Assembly: GCF_000718775.1 (NCBI RefSeq)
Contig: NZ_JOCB01000067.1
Span: forward strand, 1-46,996
From: Streptomyces sp. NRRL S-31
Lineage (GTDB): Bacteria; Actinomycetota; Actinomycetes; Streptomycetales; Streptomycetaceae
DNA: 46,996 nt
Direction of reading: 5' to 3'
The notes below the pieces were generated by a model that saw nothing but the letters and a program-made list of their open reading frames with translations, ran no database searches and was not told the DNA's origin. How positions within the stretch are numbered: position 1 is the first letter of the stretch; the number at the start of each line of letters is the position of its first letter. Shown here piece after piece: positions 8,618 through 15,841 of this stretch. A program made the position numbers and the translations under genes.

Positions 8618-9107
8618 GTCCTCACGGTACCGGCGGGGTGTGACAGCCCGGATCGGCCCCGTGCCGGCGGCGCCCCGGTCCGCTGGGCGTAGGACCGGCG
8701 GTGTAGGCCCGCGGGCGGGACCGGGGTCCGGGACGGGGGCGCGGGGGCGTCGTGGCCGAGCGGGCGCGGTGCTATGCGCGCGTGCGGGCTCGCGTGCGCC
8801 TCGCGTACGGACGGGAAGAGTGGCGTCGTCGCCCGGGTGCGCGTGGCGGCCGGCCGCGTGCGTGGCACGAGTCCGGCGACGCGCGTCTCGTCCGCCGGCA
8901 TCCTCCGGGGGAGGTTCCTCACGCTTCGCTTCGTCGCGGCCACGGAGGGCGAGACGGCATGGCGTTGTGTGTGACGCCGCGCATAAGGCCCACATCACAT
9001 ACGAAGGGGCTTAGGAGACGGCCCCTCCCGCATGAACGGGACAGACGGTCCCGTCTGTCCTATTTTGCCCTTCCCTGATCCACTATCGGGGTTCGTACAT
9101 CACACCT
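8618..9107. other. Non-coding intergenic region
   Basis: There is no credible gene. Frames open across it are Arg/Pro/Ala-rich and lack conserved features. It separates the divergent kinase and transglycosylase genes and holds a perfect palindrome (9039-9060) and a GGGGC/GCCCC pairing just before it. Confidence 0.6.
9039..9060. repeat. 22-bp inverted repeat, possible operator or terminator
   Basis: GGACAGACGG and CCGTCTGTCC form a 10-bp perfect dyad with a 2-bp centre, followed by TATTTTG. The tiny centre suits a protein-binding operator better than an RNA hairpin. It sits about 50 bp upstream of the proposed transglycosylase promoter. Confidence 0.5.
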
Positions 9108-9136
9108 TTGCCTGGGCATTTTGCGCCCGCTAAGAA
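9108..9136 (+). promoter_or_regulatory. Promoter of the transglycosylase gene
   Basis: TTGCCT (9108-9113) and TAAGAA (9131-9136) are separated by 17 bp, a good housekeeping-type promoter. Transcription would start near 9143, giving a leader of about 109 nt. Confidence 0.55.
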
Positions 9137-9143
9137 TGGCTTC

Positions 9144-9251
9144 CGTCGCTCAGCGCCGCAGTCCTGGACCGCGGCGTTCGTGCGGGAGGGAGCTGATTCC
9201 CCCGGCGGACGCAGGAGCGACCTCCGCGCTACTCGAAGAGGTCCATCAGCC
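9144..9251 (+). ncRNA. Structured 5' leader of the transglycosylase mRNA
   Basis: The predicted leader begins almost exactly where nested pairings begin: GTCGC (9145-9149) with GCGAC (9217-9221), TCAGC (9150-9154) with GCTGA (9192-9196), and GCCGC (9155-9159) with GCGGC inside. Alternative pairings exist (GGGA with TCCC around GCTGA; GCGGA with TCCGC near the 3' end), which would suit a switch. Streptomyces cell-wall hydrolase genes often carry c-di-AMP (ydaO) riboswitches, but I do not find that motif's conserved words here. Identity is open. Confidence 0.4.
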
Positions 9252-9968
9252 ATGCCCAAGAACATCCTCAGCCGTGCTCATAGTCGTGCCAGTCGTACGC
9301 TGACCAAGCCGCACAAGATCGCCGTCGCCGGTGTGGCCGCGCTCGGCGCCGCCGCCGTCGCGGTCTCGGCCGCCCCCGGCGCCACCGGCACCATCGCGAC
9401 GGGTGCCCCGGCCACCACCGCGCAGGCCGCCTCCGGCACGGCCCTGAAGAACGTCAAGGGGACGGTCACCGACCAGTTCGCCACCGCGAACGTCAAGCTC
9501 GACACCCTCGCGGCCCAGAAGAAGGCCGCCGACGCGGCCGTCGCCAGGAAGGCCGCCGAGGCCGCCGCCGCCAAGCCCGCCGTCGTACGGGCCGCCACCC
9601 GCTCCACGCAGCGTCTGGACATCCAGCCGGTGGCCGCCAAGACGTACGCCAACAACCTCGACGGCTGGATCCGGCAGTCGCTGGACATCATGCGGGCCAA
9701 GGGCATCCCGGGCAGCTACAACGGCCTGCACCGGAACATCATGCGGGAGTCCTCCGGCAACCCGATGGCCATCAACAACTGGGACATCAACGCCGTCAAC
9801 GGCATCCCGTCCAAGGGCCTGCTCCAGGTCATCCCGCCGACCTTCAACGCGTACCACGTCCCCGGCACGTCCTGGAACATCTACAACCCGGTCGCCAACA
9901 TCACCGCCGCCGCCAACTACGCGGCCCACCGGTACGGCTCCATCGACAACGTCAACAGCGCGTACTGA
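9252..9968 (+). CDS. Secreted lytic transglycosylase (SLT domain)
   Basis: 238 residues. The N-terminus is basic (MPKNILSRAHSRASRTLTKPHK) and is followed by a hydrophobic IAVAGVAALGAAAVAVSAA segment, a signal peptide. Next comes an Ala/Lys-rich linker of roughly 80 residues, and a C-terminal SLT-type fold from about residue 140: LDGWIRQSLDIMRAKGIPGS, then the catalytic Glu (E166) in HRNIMRESSGNP, then SKGLLQVIPPTFNAY. It should cleave peptidoglycan glycan strands outside the cell, during growth or germination by analogy with related Streptomyces hydrolases. It is monocistronic, with GAAGAGG as the ribosome site, its own promoter and a long leader. Confidence 0.92.
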   Translation: MPKNILSRAHSRASRTLTKPHKIAVAGVAALGAAAVAVSAAPGATGTIATGAPATTAQAASGTALKNVKGTVTDQFATANVKLDTLAAQKKAADAAVARKAAEAAAAKPAVVRAATRSTQRLDIQPVAAKTYANNLDGWIRQSLDIMRAKGIPGSYNGLHRNIMRESSGNPMAINNWDINAVNGIPSKGLLQVIPPTFNAYHVPGTSWNIYNPVANITAAANYAAHRYGSIDNVNSAY

Positions 9969-10000
9969 GACCTGGCGCGGACCTCAGCGACGTCACGCAC

Positions 10001-10041
10001 GCCGAAGGGCGGCACCCATGACCGGGGTGCCGCCCTTCGGC
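10001..10041. terminator. Bidirectional terminator hairpin
   Basis: A 17-bp perfect stem (10001-10017 with 10025-10041) with a 7-nt loop lies between the converging transglycosylase and FHA-ABC genes. Confidence 0.85.
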
Positions 10042-10056
10042 GTCGTACGGGCGCGG

Positions 10057-12684
10057 TTACTTGCGCATGACCTCCGGCTCGTGGCGGCGCAGGAAGCGGG
10101 AGACGAAGAAGCCGCAGACCACACCGAGCAGGATCAGCACGAACATGTCCAGGCCCCAGGCCGAGGCCGTGTGGTCCCACAGCGGGTCGGTGCTGGTCGG
10201 GTCGTCGGTGTTCGGGGCGATCCGGTTGAAGTCCAGCGTGGTGCCGGCCGCGGCGACCGCCCAGCGCGACGGCATCAGGTACGAGAATTCGTTGACGCCG
10301 GGCGTGCCGTGCAGGGTGAAGAGGCAGCCGGTGAAGACGACCTGGATGATCGCGAACATCACCAGCAGCGGCATGGTCTTCTCCGCGGTCTTCACCAGCG
10401 AGGAGATGACCAGGCCGACCATCATCGCGGTGAAGCCGAGCGCCATGACCGGCAGGCACAGCTCCAGCAGCGTGGAACCGCCGAGCACCAGCCCCTTCTC
10501 GGGGATGTCACGGCTGGAGAAGCCGATCAGGCCGATCAGCAGGCCCTGGAGCACCGTGACGGTGCCTAGCACGACCACCTTGGACATCAGGTACGCCGAG
10601 CGGGACAGGCCGGTCGCGCGCTCCCGCTCGTAGATCACCCGCTCCTTGATCAGCTCGCGGACCGAGTTGGCGGCACCCGCGAAGCACGCGCCGACGGCGA
10701 GGATCAGCAGGACGGTGGTGGCCGTGCCGTTCGGTGCGGACAGTCCGGTCTTGGGGTCGGGCCGGTTCACCAGCAGACCGTGGTCGTGCTGGATCAGCAG
10801 GCTGACCGCGCCGAGGACCGCGGGCAGGATCACCGTCAGCGCCAGGAAGCCCTTGTCGGAGGCGATGACCGCGACATAGCGCCGGACCAAGGTGACCAGC
10901 TGCGAACCCCAGCTCTGCGGCTTGGGCGGCCTCAGCGCCTGCGGCGTCGGCGCGGGTGCGGACTGCGGGGCGGTCGCGTCGATCTCCGCCGCGTACATCT
11001 GGTAGTGCTGCGAGCCCTTCCAGCGGCCCGCCCAGTCGTAGTCGCGGTAGTTCTCGAAGGCGGAGAAGACATCGGCCCAGCTGTCGTACCCGAAGAAGTT
11101 CAGCGCCTCCTCCGGCGGGCCGAAGTAGGCGACCGCGCCGCCCGGCGCCATCACCAGCAGCTTGTCGCACAGTGCCAGCTCGGCCACCGAGTGGGTGACG
11201 ACGAGGACCGTGCGGCCGTCGTCGGCGAGACCGCGCAGCAACTGCATGACGTCCCGGTCCATGCCCGGGTCGAGGCCGGAGGTCGGCTCGTCCAGGAAGA
11301 TCAGCGACGGCTTGGTGAGCAGTTCCAGGGCCACCGACACGCGCTTGCGCTGGCCGCCGGAGAGCGAGGTGACCTTCTTGTCCTTGTGGATGTCGAGCTT
11401 CAGCTCGCGCAACACCTCGTCGATGCGGGCGTAACGCTCCTGCGCCGTGGTGTCGGCCGGGAAGCGCAGCTTGGCCGCGTACTTCAGGGCCTTCTTGACG
11501 GTCAGCTCCTTGTGCAGGATGTCGTCCTGCGGGACCAGGCCGATGCGCTGGCGGAGCTGGGCGAACTGCTTGTACAGGTTCCGGTTGTCGTACAGCACGT
11601 CGCCCTGGTTGGCGGGCCGGTAGCCGGTGAGCGCCTTGAGCAGGGTCGACTTGCCGGAGCCAGACGGGCCGATCACGGCGATCAGCGACTTCTCGGGCAC
11701 GCCGAAGGAGACGTCCTTCAGGATCTGCTTGCCGCCGTCGACCGTGACGGTCAGGTGGCGGGCCGAGAAGGAGACCTCACCGGTGTCGACGAACTCCTCG
11801 AGGCGGTCGCCGACGATCCGGAACGTGGAGTGGCCGACGCCGACGATGTCGCTCGGGCCGAGCAGCGCCGAGCCGCCCTTCGCGATCGGCTGGCCGTTGA
11901 CGTAGGTGCCGTTGTGCGAGCCGAGGTCGCGGATCTCGAAGCGGCCGTCGGGGGTGGCGTGGAACTCGGCGTGGTTCCGGGAGACCTGGAGGTCGGAGAC
12001 GACCAGGTCGTTCTCCAGGGCACGGCCGATGCGCATCACGCGGCCGAGCGCGAACTGGTGGAACGTGGTCGGGCTGCGGTCGCCGTGGACCGGCGGCGCC
12101 CCCGCGCCGCCACCGGGCGTGTGCTGCGCGTACTGCTCGGCGGGCCCGCCCTGCTGCGGGAACGCGGGCTGCTGGGGCTGCTGGGGCTGCTGTGCCTGCT
12201 GCCAGCCCGCCTGCGGCGCCTGCTGGTGCGCCGGCGCCTGGTGGACGGGCGCCTGCTGGTGCACGGGCGCCTGCGGTGCGGCGGACTGCTGGGCCCAGCC
12301 GGGCGCGGCGGCGCCCTGGGCCGCGTACGACGCCGGCTGCTGCTGGTCCGGGCCGCCTGCCGGGACCCCACCCGGGGTCACGGCCGCCGCCGCGGTCGCC
12401 GACAGGTTCAGCCGCGGTCCGTCGGTCGCGTTGCCGAGGTGCAGCGAAGAGCCGGGGCCGATCTCCAGGTGCTGGATCCGCCGGCCCTGCACGTACGTGC
12501 CGTTGGTGCTGCCGTGGTCCTCGATGACCCAGCCGCGGCCGTTGAAGCTGACCGTGGCGTGCCGCCAGGACACCCTGGCGTCGTCGAAGACGATGTCCCC
12601 CTGCGGATCACGCCCCAGGCTGTACGCCCTGGACGGATCGAGCGTCCAGCTGTGTCCGTTTGTTTCGAGTACGAGTTCCGGCAC
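10057..12684 (-). CDS. Double-FHA-domain ABC transporter (ABCG type, Rv1747-like)
   Basis: 875 residues in one chain. FHA domain 1 spans about 18-90 (YSLGRDPQGDIVFDD, SWRHA, STNGTYV). A Pro/Gln/Ala-rich linker follows (about 110-200), then FHA domain 2 at about 210-290 (MRIGRALENDLVVSD, SRNHAEF, SHNGTYVNG). The nucleotide-binding domain has Walker A G339-T347 and signature LSGGQRKRVSVALELLTKPSLIFLDEPTSGLDPG. An ABC2-type membrane domain with about six helices ends the protein. Mycobacterium tuberculosis Rv1747 has the same plan; there the FHA domains bind phosphothreonines placed by a Ser/Thr kinase. By analogy this exporter is phosphorylation-controlled; the substrate is unknown. No kinase gene lies nearby. 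GTG 12684 is chosen (PELVLETNGHSWTLD start, AGGTGGGG upstream) over an in-frame ATG at 12750. Confidence 0.93.
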   Translation of the reverse strand: MPELVLETNGHSWTLDPSRAYSLGRDPQGDIVFDDARVSWRHATVSFNGRGWVIEDHGSTNGTYVQGRRIQHLEIGPGSSLHLGNATDGPRLNLSATAAAAVTPGGVPAGGPDQQQPASYAAQGAAAPGWAQQSAAPQAPVHQQAPVHQAPAHQQAPQAGWQQAQQPQQPQQPAFPQQGGPAEQYAQHTPGGGAGAPPVHGDRSPTTFHQFALGRVMRIGRALENDLVVSDLQVSRNHAEFHATPDGRFEIRDLGSHNGTYVNGQPIAKGGSALLGPSDIVGVGHSTFRIVGDRLEEFVDTGEVSFSARHLTVTVDGGKQILKDVSFGVPEKSLIAVIGPSGSGKSTLLKALTGYRPANQGDVLYDNRNLYKQFAQLRQRIGLVPQDDILHKELTVKKALKYAAKLRFPADTTAQERYARIDEVLRELKLDIHKDKKVTSLSGGQRKRVSVALELLTKPSLIFLDEPTSGLDPGMDRDVMQLLRGLADDGRTVLVVTHSVAELALCDKLLVMAPGGAVAYFGPPEEALNFFGYDSWADVFSAFENYRDYDWAGRWKGSQHYQMYAAEIDATAPQSAPAPTPQALRPPKPQSWGSQLVTLVRRYVAVIASDKGFLALTVILPAVLGAVSLLIQHDHGLLVNRPDPKTGLSAPNGTATTVLLILAVGACFAGAANSVRELIKERVIYERERATGLSRSAYLMSKVVVLGTVTVLQGLLIGLIGFSSRDIPEKGLVLGGSTLLELCLPVMALGFTAMMVGLVISSLVKTAEKTMPLLVMFAIIQVVFTGCLFTLHGTPGVNEFSYLMPSRWAVAAAGTTLDFNRIAPNTDDPTSTDPLWDHTASAWGLDMFVLILLGVVCGFFVSRFLRRHEPEVMRK

Positions 12685-12730
12685 TCCATGCCCCACCTGA
12701 GTTGTCCCCCGAATTGCCCCCGAAGCGGGG

Positions 12731-12736
12731 AGTCTA
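12731..12736 (-). promoter_or_regulatory. Minus 10 box for the FHA-ABC gene
   Basis: TAGACT on the minus strand, 46 bp upstream of the GTG. The minus 35 region is not convincing. A small CCCC/GGGG hairpin lies between it and the gene. Confidence 0.4.
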
Positions 12737-13326
12737 GGGATGTCGAACATCGTGGGGAACTATTCCAGGCTCCGTCCCCCGACCGAAATCCGGGCCTTGC
12801 CAAGCGCTCCGCCGCGCGTGCCGGCCCGCCCTGTTCACTCGCCCTGTTCACCGCCGGTGTGCGCGTCTCCCCACGGCCCCTTCCCCCGGCCGGAGTTGGG
12901 GCCGCTCCTGGCTGACTCCCGGCACTTTCCCACATGGTGGTCGTGCCCTTCGGTGCGATGCCGGGCGGTCCCGCCCGGGCCGGGCACGGCGTGCGGGAGC
13001 CGATACCGTCGCCGGACCGCTTGGCTTCTCCTCTCCCACGGCCCTGGAGGCGGACATCACCACGCCCGCCCGGAGCCGCCACAGTCACCTCAGCCGCCTC
13101 AGCCGCCTCAGCCGCCCGGGGCATCGGCGCCGCCCGGACCGCCGTCACGGTCCAAGCCGCCGTCGCCGTCCCCGGGCCGCCGTGGCACTCTCGAGAGGGC
13201 CGGCGCGGTCTCCCCGCGGGCGGGCCGGCGCCGGTTCCGGGTGGCGAGGTCGCCGACACCGGACCGCCACTCATTGTTCCGTGTCCGTCAGGCGGACCTC
13301 GGCGGCGGGAGGCACTGGGTGCCGGT
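12737..13326. other. Intergenic region with a short tandem repeat
   Basis: About 600 bp without a supported gene between the divergent FHA-ABC and serB genes. Three tandem copies of CCTCAGCCG lie near 13088-13114. A plus-strand frame (12740-13345) reads Pro/Gln/Ser-rich there but has no recognisable domain and ends inside serB. Confidence 0.5.
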
Positions 13327-13341
13327 TACGGTGGTGACACC

Positions 13342-14562
13342 ATGAGCGCTTCGCAGACCGCTTCGCAGACCTCCGAGGTCCCCACCCTCCTCGTCAAGAT
13401 CTTCGGCAAGGACGGGCCGGGCATCACGGCGGGCCTCTTCGACACCCTCGCCGCCTACCTGGTCGACGTGGTCGACATCGAGCAGGTCGTCACCCGGGGC
13501 CGCCTGGTGCTGTGTGTGCTGGTGACCCAGCCGCCGGCCGGCCTGGAGGGCGATCTGCGGGCCACCGTGCACAGCTGGGCCGAGTCGATGAAGATGCAGG
13601 CCGAGATCATCTCCGGACACGGCGACAACCGTCCGCGCGGCCTCGGACGCTCCCTGGTGACCGTGCTGGGTCATCCGCTCACCGCCGAGTCGACGGCCGC
13701 GATCGCCGCCCGGATCGCCAAGACCGGCGGCAACATCGACCGTATCTTCCGGCTCGCCAAGTATCCGGTGACGGCCGTCGAGTTCGCGGTGTCCGGCGTG
13801 GAGACCGAGCCGCTGCGCACCGCCCTGGCCTCCGAAGCCGCGGCACTGGGTGTCGATGTCGCGGTGGTCTCGGCGGGACTGCACCGGCGTGCCCAGCGGC
13901 TGGTGGTCATGGACGTGGACTCGACCCTGATCCAGGACGAGGTCATCGAGCTGTTCGCCGCGCACGCCGGCTGCGAGGACCAGGTCGCCGAGGTGACGGC
14001 GGCGGCGATGCGTGGGGAGCTGGACTTCGAGCAGTCGCTGCACGCGCGCGTGGCGCTGCTGAAGGGGCTGGACGCGTCGGTGGTGGAGAAGGTGCGGGAG
14101 CAGGTCCGGCTGACGCCGGGCGCGCGCACCCTGATCCGCACCCTGAAGCGGCTCGGCTACCAGGTGGGAGTCGTCTCCGGTGGGTTCACCCAGGTCACCG
14201 ATGATCTGAGGGAGCGGCTGGGGCTGGACTTCGCGCAGGCCAACACGCTGGAGATCGTGGACGGCAAGCTGACCGGGCGGGTCACCGGCGAGATCGTGGA
14301 CCGGGCGGGCAAGGCGCGGCTGCTGCGCCGGTTCGCCGCGGAGGCCGGGGTGCCGCTGGCGCAGACGGTGGCGATCGGCGACGGCGCCAACGACCTGGAC
14401 ATGCTGAACGCGGCGGGCCTGGGGGTGGCCTTCAACGCCAAGCCGGTGGTGCGGGAGGCGGCGCACACGGCGGTGAACTTCCCCTTCCTCGACACCGTCC
14501 TCTACCTCCTCGGCATCACCCGGGAAGAGGTCGAGGCGGCCGACACGCACGACGAGGGCTGA
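13342..14562 (+). CDS. serB: Phosphoserine phosphatase with tandem ACT domains
   Basis: 406 residues. The N-terminal half has two ACT-like domains (VKIFGKDGPGITAGLFDTLAA and VTVLGHPLTAESTAAIAARIAKTGGNIDRI), probably binding an amino acid effector. The C-terminal HAD domain starts at LVVMDVDSTLIQDE with nucleophile D191 and acid D193, continues with VVSGGFTQV, and closes with AIGDGANDLDMLNAAGLG. It removes phosphate from phosphoserine, the last step of serine synthesis. The long actinobacterial form is expected. The ATG at 13342 is preceded by TACGGT 9 bp upstream and by no clear ribosome site. Confidence 0.95.
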   Translation: MSASQTASQTSEVPTLLVKIFGKDGPGITAGLFDTLAAYLVDVVDIEQVVTRGRLVLCVLVTQPPAGLEGDLRATVHSWAESMKMQAEIISGHGDNRPRGLGRSLVTVLGHPLTAESTAAIAARIAKTGGNIDRIFRLAKYPVTAVEFAVSGVETEPLRTALASEAAALGVDVAVVSAGLHRRAQRLVVMDVDSTLIQDEVIELFAAHAGCEDQVAEVTAAAMRGELDFEQSLHARVALLKGLDASVVEKVREQVRLTPGARTLIRTLKRLGYQVGVVSGGFTQVTDDLRERLGLDFAQANTLEIVDGKLTGRVTGEIVDRAGKARLLRRFAAEAGVPLAQTVAIGDGANDLDMLNAAGLGVAFNAKPVVREAAHTAVNFPFLDTVLYLLGITREEVEAADTHDEG

Positions 14563-14586
14563 GCGGGCCGATCCGCGTCAGCCGCC

Positions 14587-14622
14587 GCGGGGCCCGGCAT
14601 CCGGTGGGGTGCCGGGCCCCGC
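14587..14622. terminator. Terminator between serB and the SixA gene
   Basis: A 13-bp perfect stem (14587-14599 with 14610-14622) with a 10-nt loop between convergent genes. Confidence 0.8.
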
Positions 14623-14663
14623 GCTTCCCGGCGTGCCGGGCCGGGGCCGGCGTCTGTGTCAGG

Positions 14664-15182
14664 TCACTCGGAGGGCGCCCAGTAGTCGGCGAGCGTGGCC
14701 ACGCCGGGTTCCACGCCCTTCCAGGGGCCGTCGTGGGTCAGCAGGGCGAAGCCGGCGGCGGGGAAGCCACGGCGGTTCATCCGGTCACGCGCGTCGCCCT
14801 CGGCCGAGCCTGCCAGGATGTCGGCCAGGCCGTGCACGCCCGGGTTGTGGCCGATCAGGATCACGTTCCGCACGTCGTCGGGCAGCTCGTTCAGCACGGC
14901 GATCAGCTCGCCGGGCGATGCCTCGTAGATCCGCTCCTCGTAGACGGTCTTCGGGCGGTGCGCCAGCTCGTGGACGGCGAGCTTCCAGGTCTCGCGGGTG
15001 CGGGTCGCCGTGGAGCACAGGGCCAGGCCGAAGGTGATGCCGGTGTCGGCCAGCCTGCGTCCGGCGACCGCCGCGTCCGCACGGCCCCGCTCGGCGAGCG
15101 GGCGCTCATGGTCGGGAACCTGGGGCCAGTCGGCTTTCGCATGCCGGAAGAGGACGATCCTGCGGGGTTCTGCGACGCTCAT
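14664..15182 (-). CDS. SixA-type histidine phosphatase
   Basis: 172 residues of the histidine phosphatase superfamily, short SixA branch. The catalytic RHAKADW motif is near the N-terminus (RHA in place of RHG, as is usual for SixA). STATRTRETW and the second catalytic His in VILIGHNPGVHGLADIL are intact. SixA in E. coli dephosphorylates phosphohistidine proteins; the streptomycete substrate is unknown. ATG 15182 gives the expected N-terminus. Confidence 0.9.
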   Translation of the reverse strand: MSVAEPRRIVLFRHAKADWPQVPDHERPLAERGRADAAVAGRRLADTGITFGLALCSTATRTRETWKLAVHELAHRPKTVYEERIYEASPGELIAVLNELPDDVRNVILIGHNPGVHGLADILAGSAEGDARDRMNRRGFPAAGFALLTHDGPWKGVEPGVATLADYWAPSE

Positions 15183-15260
15183 GAGATCCAGCTTCGCATG
15201 AGACAGGCCGCCCGGCGCAGGGAGTTGACATGGGGATTCATCGCACGGGGAGGGAGGCGG

Positions 15261-15467
15261 TCAGCGGGTGAGGAGCTGCTGGGCGTGTTCCAGCAGCCGT
15301 GCGAGCGCCGGGTCGCCGCTCGCCGCCCGGGCCTCCGAGGGGTTCGGTATCAGCGTGAGCAGCGCGATGAAGGCGAGGGCGGGCAGGGCCAGCGCCCACC
15401 AGGGCAGCCGGGTGCCGACGCCGCCCGTGGTCGCCGGGTGGGGGCGGGGGTGGGTGCGGGTCGGCAT
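15261..15467 (-). CDS. Small single-pass membrane protein
   Basis: 68 residues from ATG 15467, which has GGAGG 5 bp upstream. A basic, Pro-rich N-terminus precedes one hydrophobic helix (LPWWALALPALAFIALLTLI) and a short tail SGDPALARLLEHAQQLLTR. No family function is recognised. It lies downstream of the MFS exporter gene and its tiny partner on the same strand, with about 200 bp between, so co-transcription is uncertain. Confidence 0.65.
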   Translation of the reverse strand: MPTRTHPRPHPATTGGVGTRLPWWALALPALAFIALLTLIPNPSEARAASGDPALARLLEHAQQLLTR

Positions 15468-15579
15468 GGTCGCCTCCGTGGGTCTCCGAGCGGGTCCGTG
15501 ACCGCTTGCCGCGGGCACTCCTCGAAACTACGGAATCCCGGGCCGCCAACCCATCCGGAACTCCACCCAGTTGACCCTG

Positions 15580-15602
15580 ACCCTGGCCCCCTAGGGGAGG
15601 GT
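15580..15602. repeat. Near-palindrome upstream of the small membrane gene
   Basis: ACCCT and AGGGT flank a perfect CCCCTAGGGG core (15588-15597). The form recalls operators of MerR-family regulators, but no MerR gene is in the window. It lies 113 bp upstream of the 68-residue protein gene. Confidence 0.35.
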
Positions 15603-15666
15603 GGGGCCAGCCCCACCCCTGGTGGGGGACAGGAGCACCGGCCGCCGGGGCCGGGAGCGGCGGCCG

Positions 15667-15786
15667 TCAGGGGGACGCGATGGTCGCCACGATGGCGATG
15701 ATCACGAAGATGGCGAGGAACGCGCCGAAGACGATCAGCATCTTCTTCTGGCCGTTCTGCGGGTTCGGGTCGAGCACAGGCTGCAT
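15667..15786 (-). CDS. Very small membrane protein beside the MFS gene
   Basis: 39 residues: a polar start (MQPVLDPNPQNGQKK) then a single membrane helix (MLIVFGAFLAIFVIIAIVATIASP). It reads cleanly from ATG to TGA and follows the MFS exporter gene by 55 bp. It matches what I recall as the SGM_5486 family of transporter-associated small proteins in Streptomyces, found next to CynX/NimT-type transporters. A role as a small accessory subunit is inference from position. Confidence 0.75.
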   Translation of the reverse strand: MQPVLDPNPQNGQKKMLIVFGAFLAIFVIIAIVATIASP

Positions 15787-15841
15787 GCGCCCAGTCTCGC
15801 ACTCCGCCCCCCGCTCGGCCGCGCCGGGGCGCCCGGCCCGG

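Noticed and set aside
8616..9014. Plus-strand ORF of 132 codons between kinase and transglycosylase genes
   Set aside because: Almost entirely Arg, Ala, Pro and Gly, with no start signal or family features.
9144..9251. c-di-AMP (ydaO) riboswitch
   Set aside because: Expected from the gene type, but the conserved 3' words of that class are absent; kept only as an unclassified structured leader.
10780..12915. 711-codon plus-strand ORF antisense to the FHA-ABC gene
   Set aside because: Mirror of a real gene in high-GC DNA; composition is shadow-like.
12740..13345. Pro/Gln-rich plus-strand ORF upstream of serB
   Set aside because: It has no domain or ribosome site, runs into serB, and the apparent PQ repeats come from a 9-bp tandem repeat.
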